From contig NC_074725.1 in assembly GCF_947242115.1 (NCBI RefSeq), positions 25,314,398 through 25,378,397 on the forward strand: 64,000 bases of DNA, in the 5' to 3' direction. A program made the position numbers and the translations under genes. Every line of letters starts with the position of its first letter. Within the stretch, counting starts at the first letter, position 1. This document shows, in pieces, positions 63,094 through 64,000 of the stretch. Below the pieces are notes generated by a model. The model was not told where the DNA came from. It saw only the letters and a program-made list of their open reading frames with translations, and made no database searches. Source of the DNA: Biomphalaria glabrata (lineage: Eukaryota; Mollusca; Gastropoda; Planorbidae).

Positions 63094-64000
63094 GAGCCCA
63101 ACAACCCCAACATACGCTTGAAATTAGTAGACCCTAATGCCACTCAGCAAAGCCTTTCATCTAACGACCTTCAAATCCTAGCTCTGGAGACCATTAATAC
63201 CTTCAAGCCCAGTGCTATTTTTGCATACACTGATGGATCGGCATCAATAGATTCTGGAAGAGCAGGCTATGGAGCCTACATCGACTTTCTTGGCTCTCAC
63301 ACAGTCAAAATCTTTGGACCATGTGGTAGTGTTTGCAGTTTTGATGCGGAGACCATGGCAGTCTGTGAAGCCTTAAAAGTCATTGACTCTCAACTCGGCG
63401 AGGGACATTTGAGGGCAACACAGATTGTTGTGGTCACTGACTCAAAATCTGTACTACATGCTTTGCAAAGCCCCGGACCATGGCCCCCCAATATCAACAC
63501 TGTCATCATGGCTTCACATAACATCAAACAACGCTATGGCACCCCTGTAATAATGCAGTGGGTACCGAGTCACATAGGTGTGACTGGCAACACAATCGCA
63601 GACTCTTTGGCCCACCAGGGAGGGCAAATTCCACCCACTGATCAGGCTGTAAGCTTTCATCAAGCCCTGGCTATAATACAAAAAAACAGAAATGGAAAAG
63701 TGGTTTGAGTGCTGGGACAAGTCCCAAAAAGCCCGTGGAGTCTGGGAGCGCATGAGGCGCCCTGACCGCACTTCCCCGTGGTGGAGGCTGTCCAGGCCTG
63801 AGCAAGCTATTATAGCACAGTGCAGGACAGGCCACTGTCCTGTTGGCTCATATTTCTCGCGGCTATGGCCAAATTTTGATTCACGGTGCCCTCGCTGCGG
63901 GGAAGAAGAGGAAACCGTGCCTCATATTCTGTTTGACTGCCCCAGACTTGCTGATCTCCGTCTCGACAGGTCTGGGAAACCCAAAATTCTCGACCTGTAT
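63094..64000 (+). pseudogene. LINE RNase H and C-terminal region (runs off window)
   Basis: From 63095 one frame gives EPNNPNIRLKLVDPN and an RNase H domain with the catalytic set TDGSA, DAETMA, TDSKS and GNTIADSLA, plus VPSHIG. The frame closes at 63706-63708. The C-terminal part continues in another frame from ~63690: MEKWFECWDKSQKARGVWER, then CRTGHCPVGSYFSRLWPN and CPRCGEEEETVPHILFDCP (Cys/His finger), to the window edge. So there is one frameshift near the AAAAAAAC run at 63680. 5'-truncated. Same family as 7336-7813, which shows that the element ends with (GAT)n about 130 bp further on. Confidence 0.88.

Overview
This window is eukaryotic and very repeat-rich. It has introns with GT-AG boundaries, long minisatellites, non-LTR retrotransposons (LINEs), tRNA-derived SINEs, hAT and MULE-like DNA transposons, Helitrons, and one host gene split into six exons. 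The metazoan TNF-superfamily ligand, the mollusc-style SINE and LINE 3' ends, and the many AGATCT/TCTAGA-rich stretches suggest a gastropod mollusc, perhaps a freshwater pulmonate snail. That taxonomic guess is inference; only a sequence search would settle it.

Left third (1-23.9 kb): intergenic sequence built almost entirely of repeats. It holds decayed LINE pieces (50-410, 2230-2535, 7336-7813, 10690-11010, 13485-13860, 19470-19575), a 3.9-kb TG-rich satellite (3121-7030), and minisatellites with 39-bp (8933-9477), 95-bp (14640-15235), 22-bp (20405-20575) and 30-bp (20868-22660) units. It also holds two short non-autonomous Helitrons (11155-11863 and 17805-18818), each carrying the same internally deleted hAT element.

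Middle (23,997-41,420): one host gene, a type II membrane TNF-superfamily ligand of 366 residues in six exons, all joining in compatible phases. Intron 3 (12.8 kb) is a nest of mobile elements. A foldback transposon (26958-38447) was entered by a minus-strand Helitron (28560-32122) and by a 5.8-kb I-group LINE (32513-38297, 14-bp target duplication). The Helitron already carried a hAT derivative and was entered by a second hAT (28601-31234, 8-bp target duplication), which itself contains a third hAT derivative (29297-29707, 8-bp target duplication) beside a fossil LTR-element fragment. Short tandem arrays sit just upstream of four of the five splice acceptors of this gene.

Right third (41.4-64 kb): a non-autonomous hAT (42304-43081), a MULE-like element with subrepeated ends and an 8-bp target duplication (44705-45631), an inverted pair of SINE pieces, and a deleted LINE copy (46758-48522, continuing at 58174-58310). 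That LINE copy appears to be split by a 9.65-kb Helitron (48523-58173). The Helitron encodes a Rep/helicase protein with HUH, two-tyrosine and helicase motifs, two N-terminal tandem-repeat arrays and a single one-base frame break near its C-terminus. The window ends in a decayed hAT transposase of the GTF2IRD2/ZBED type (61532-63093) and the RNase H and C-terminal part of another LINE (63094-64000).

I found no rRNA, confident tRNA, CRISPR or bacterial-type operon features. The most informative content is the TNF ligand gene and the layered transposon history around and inside it.
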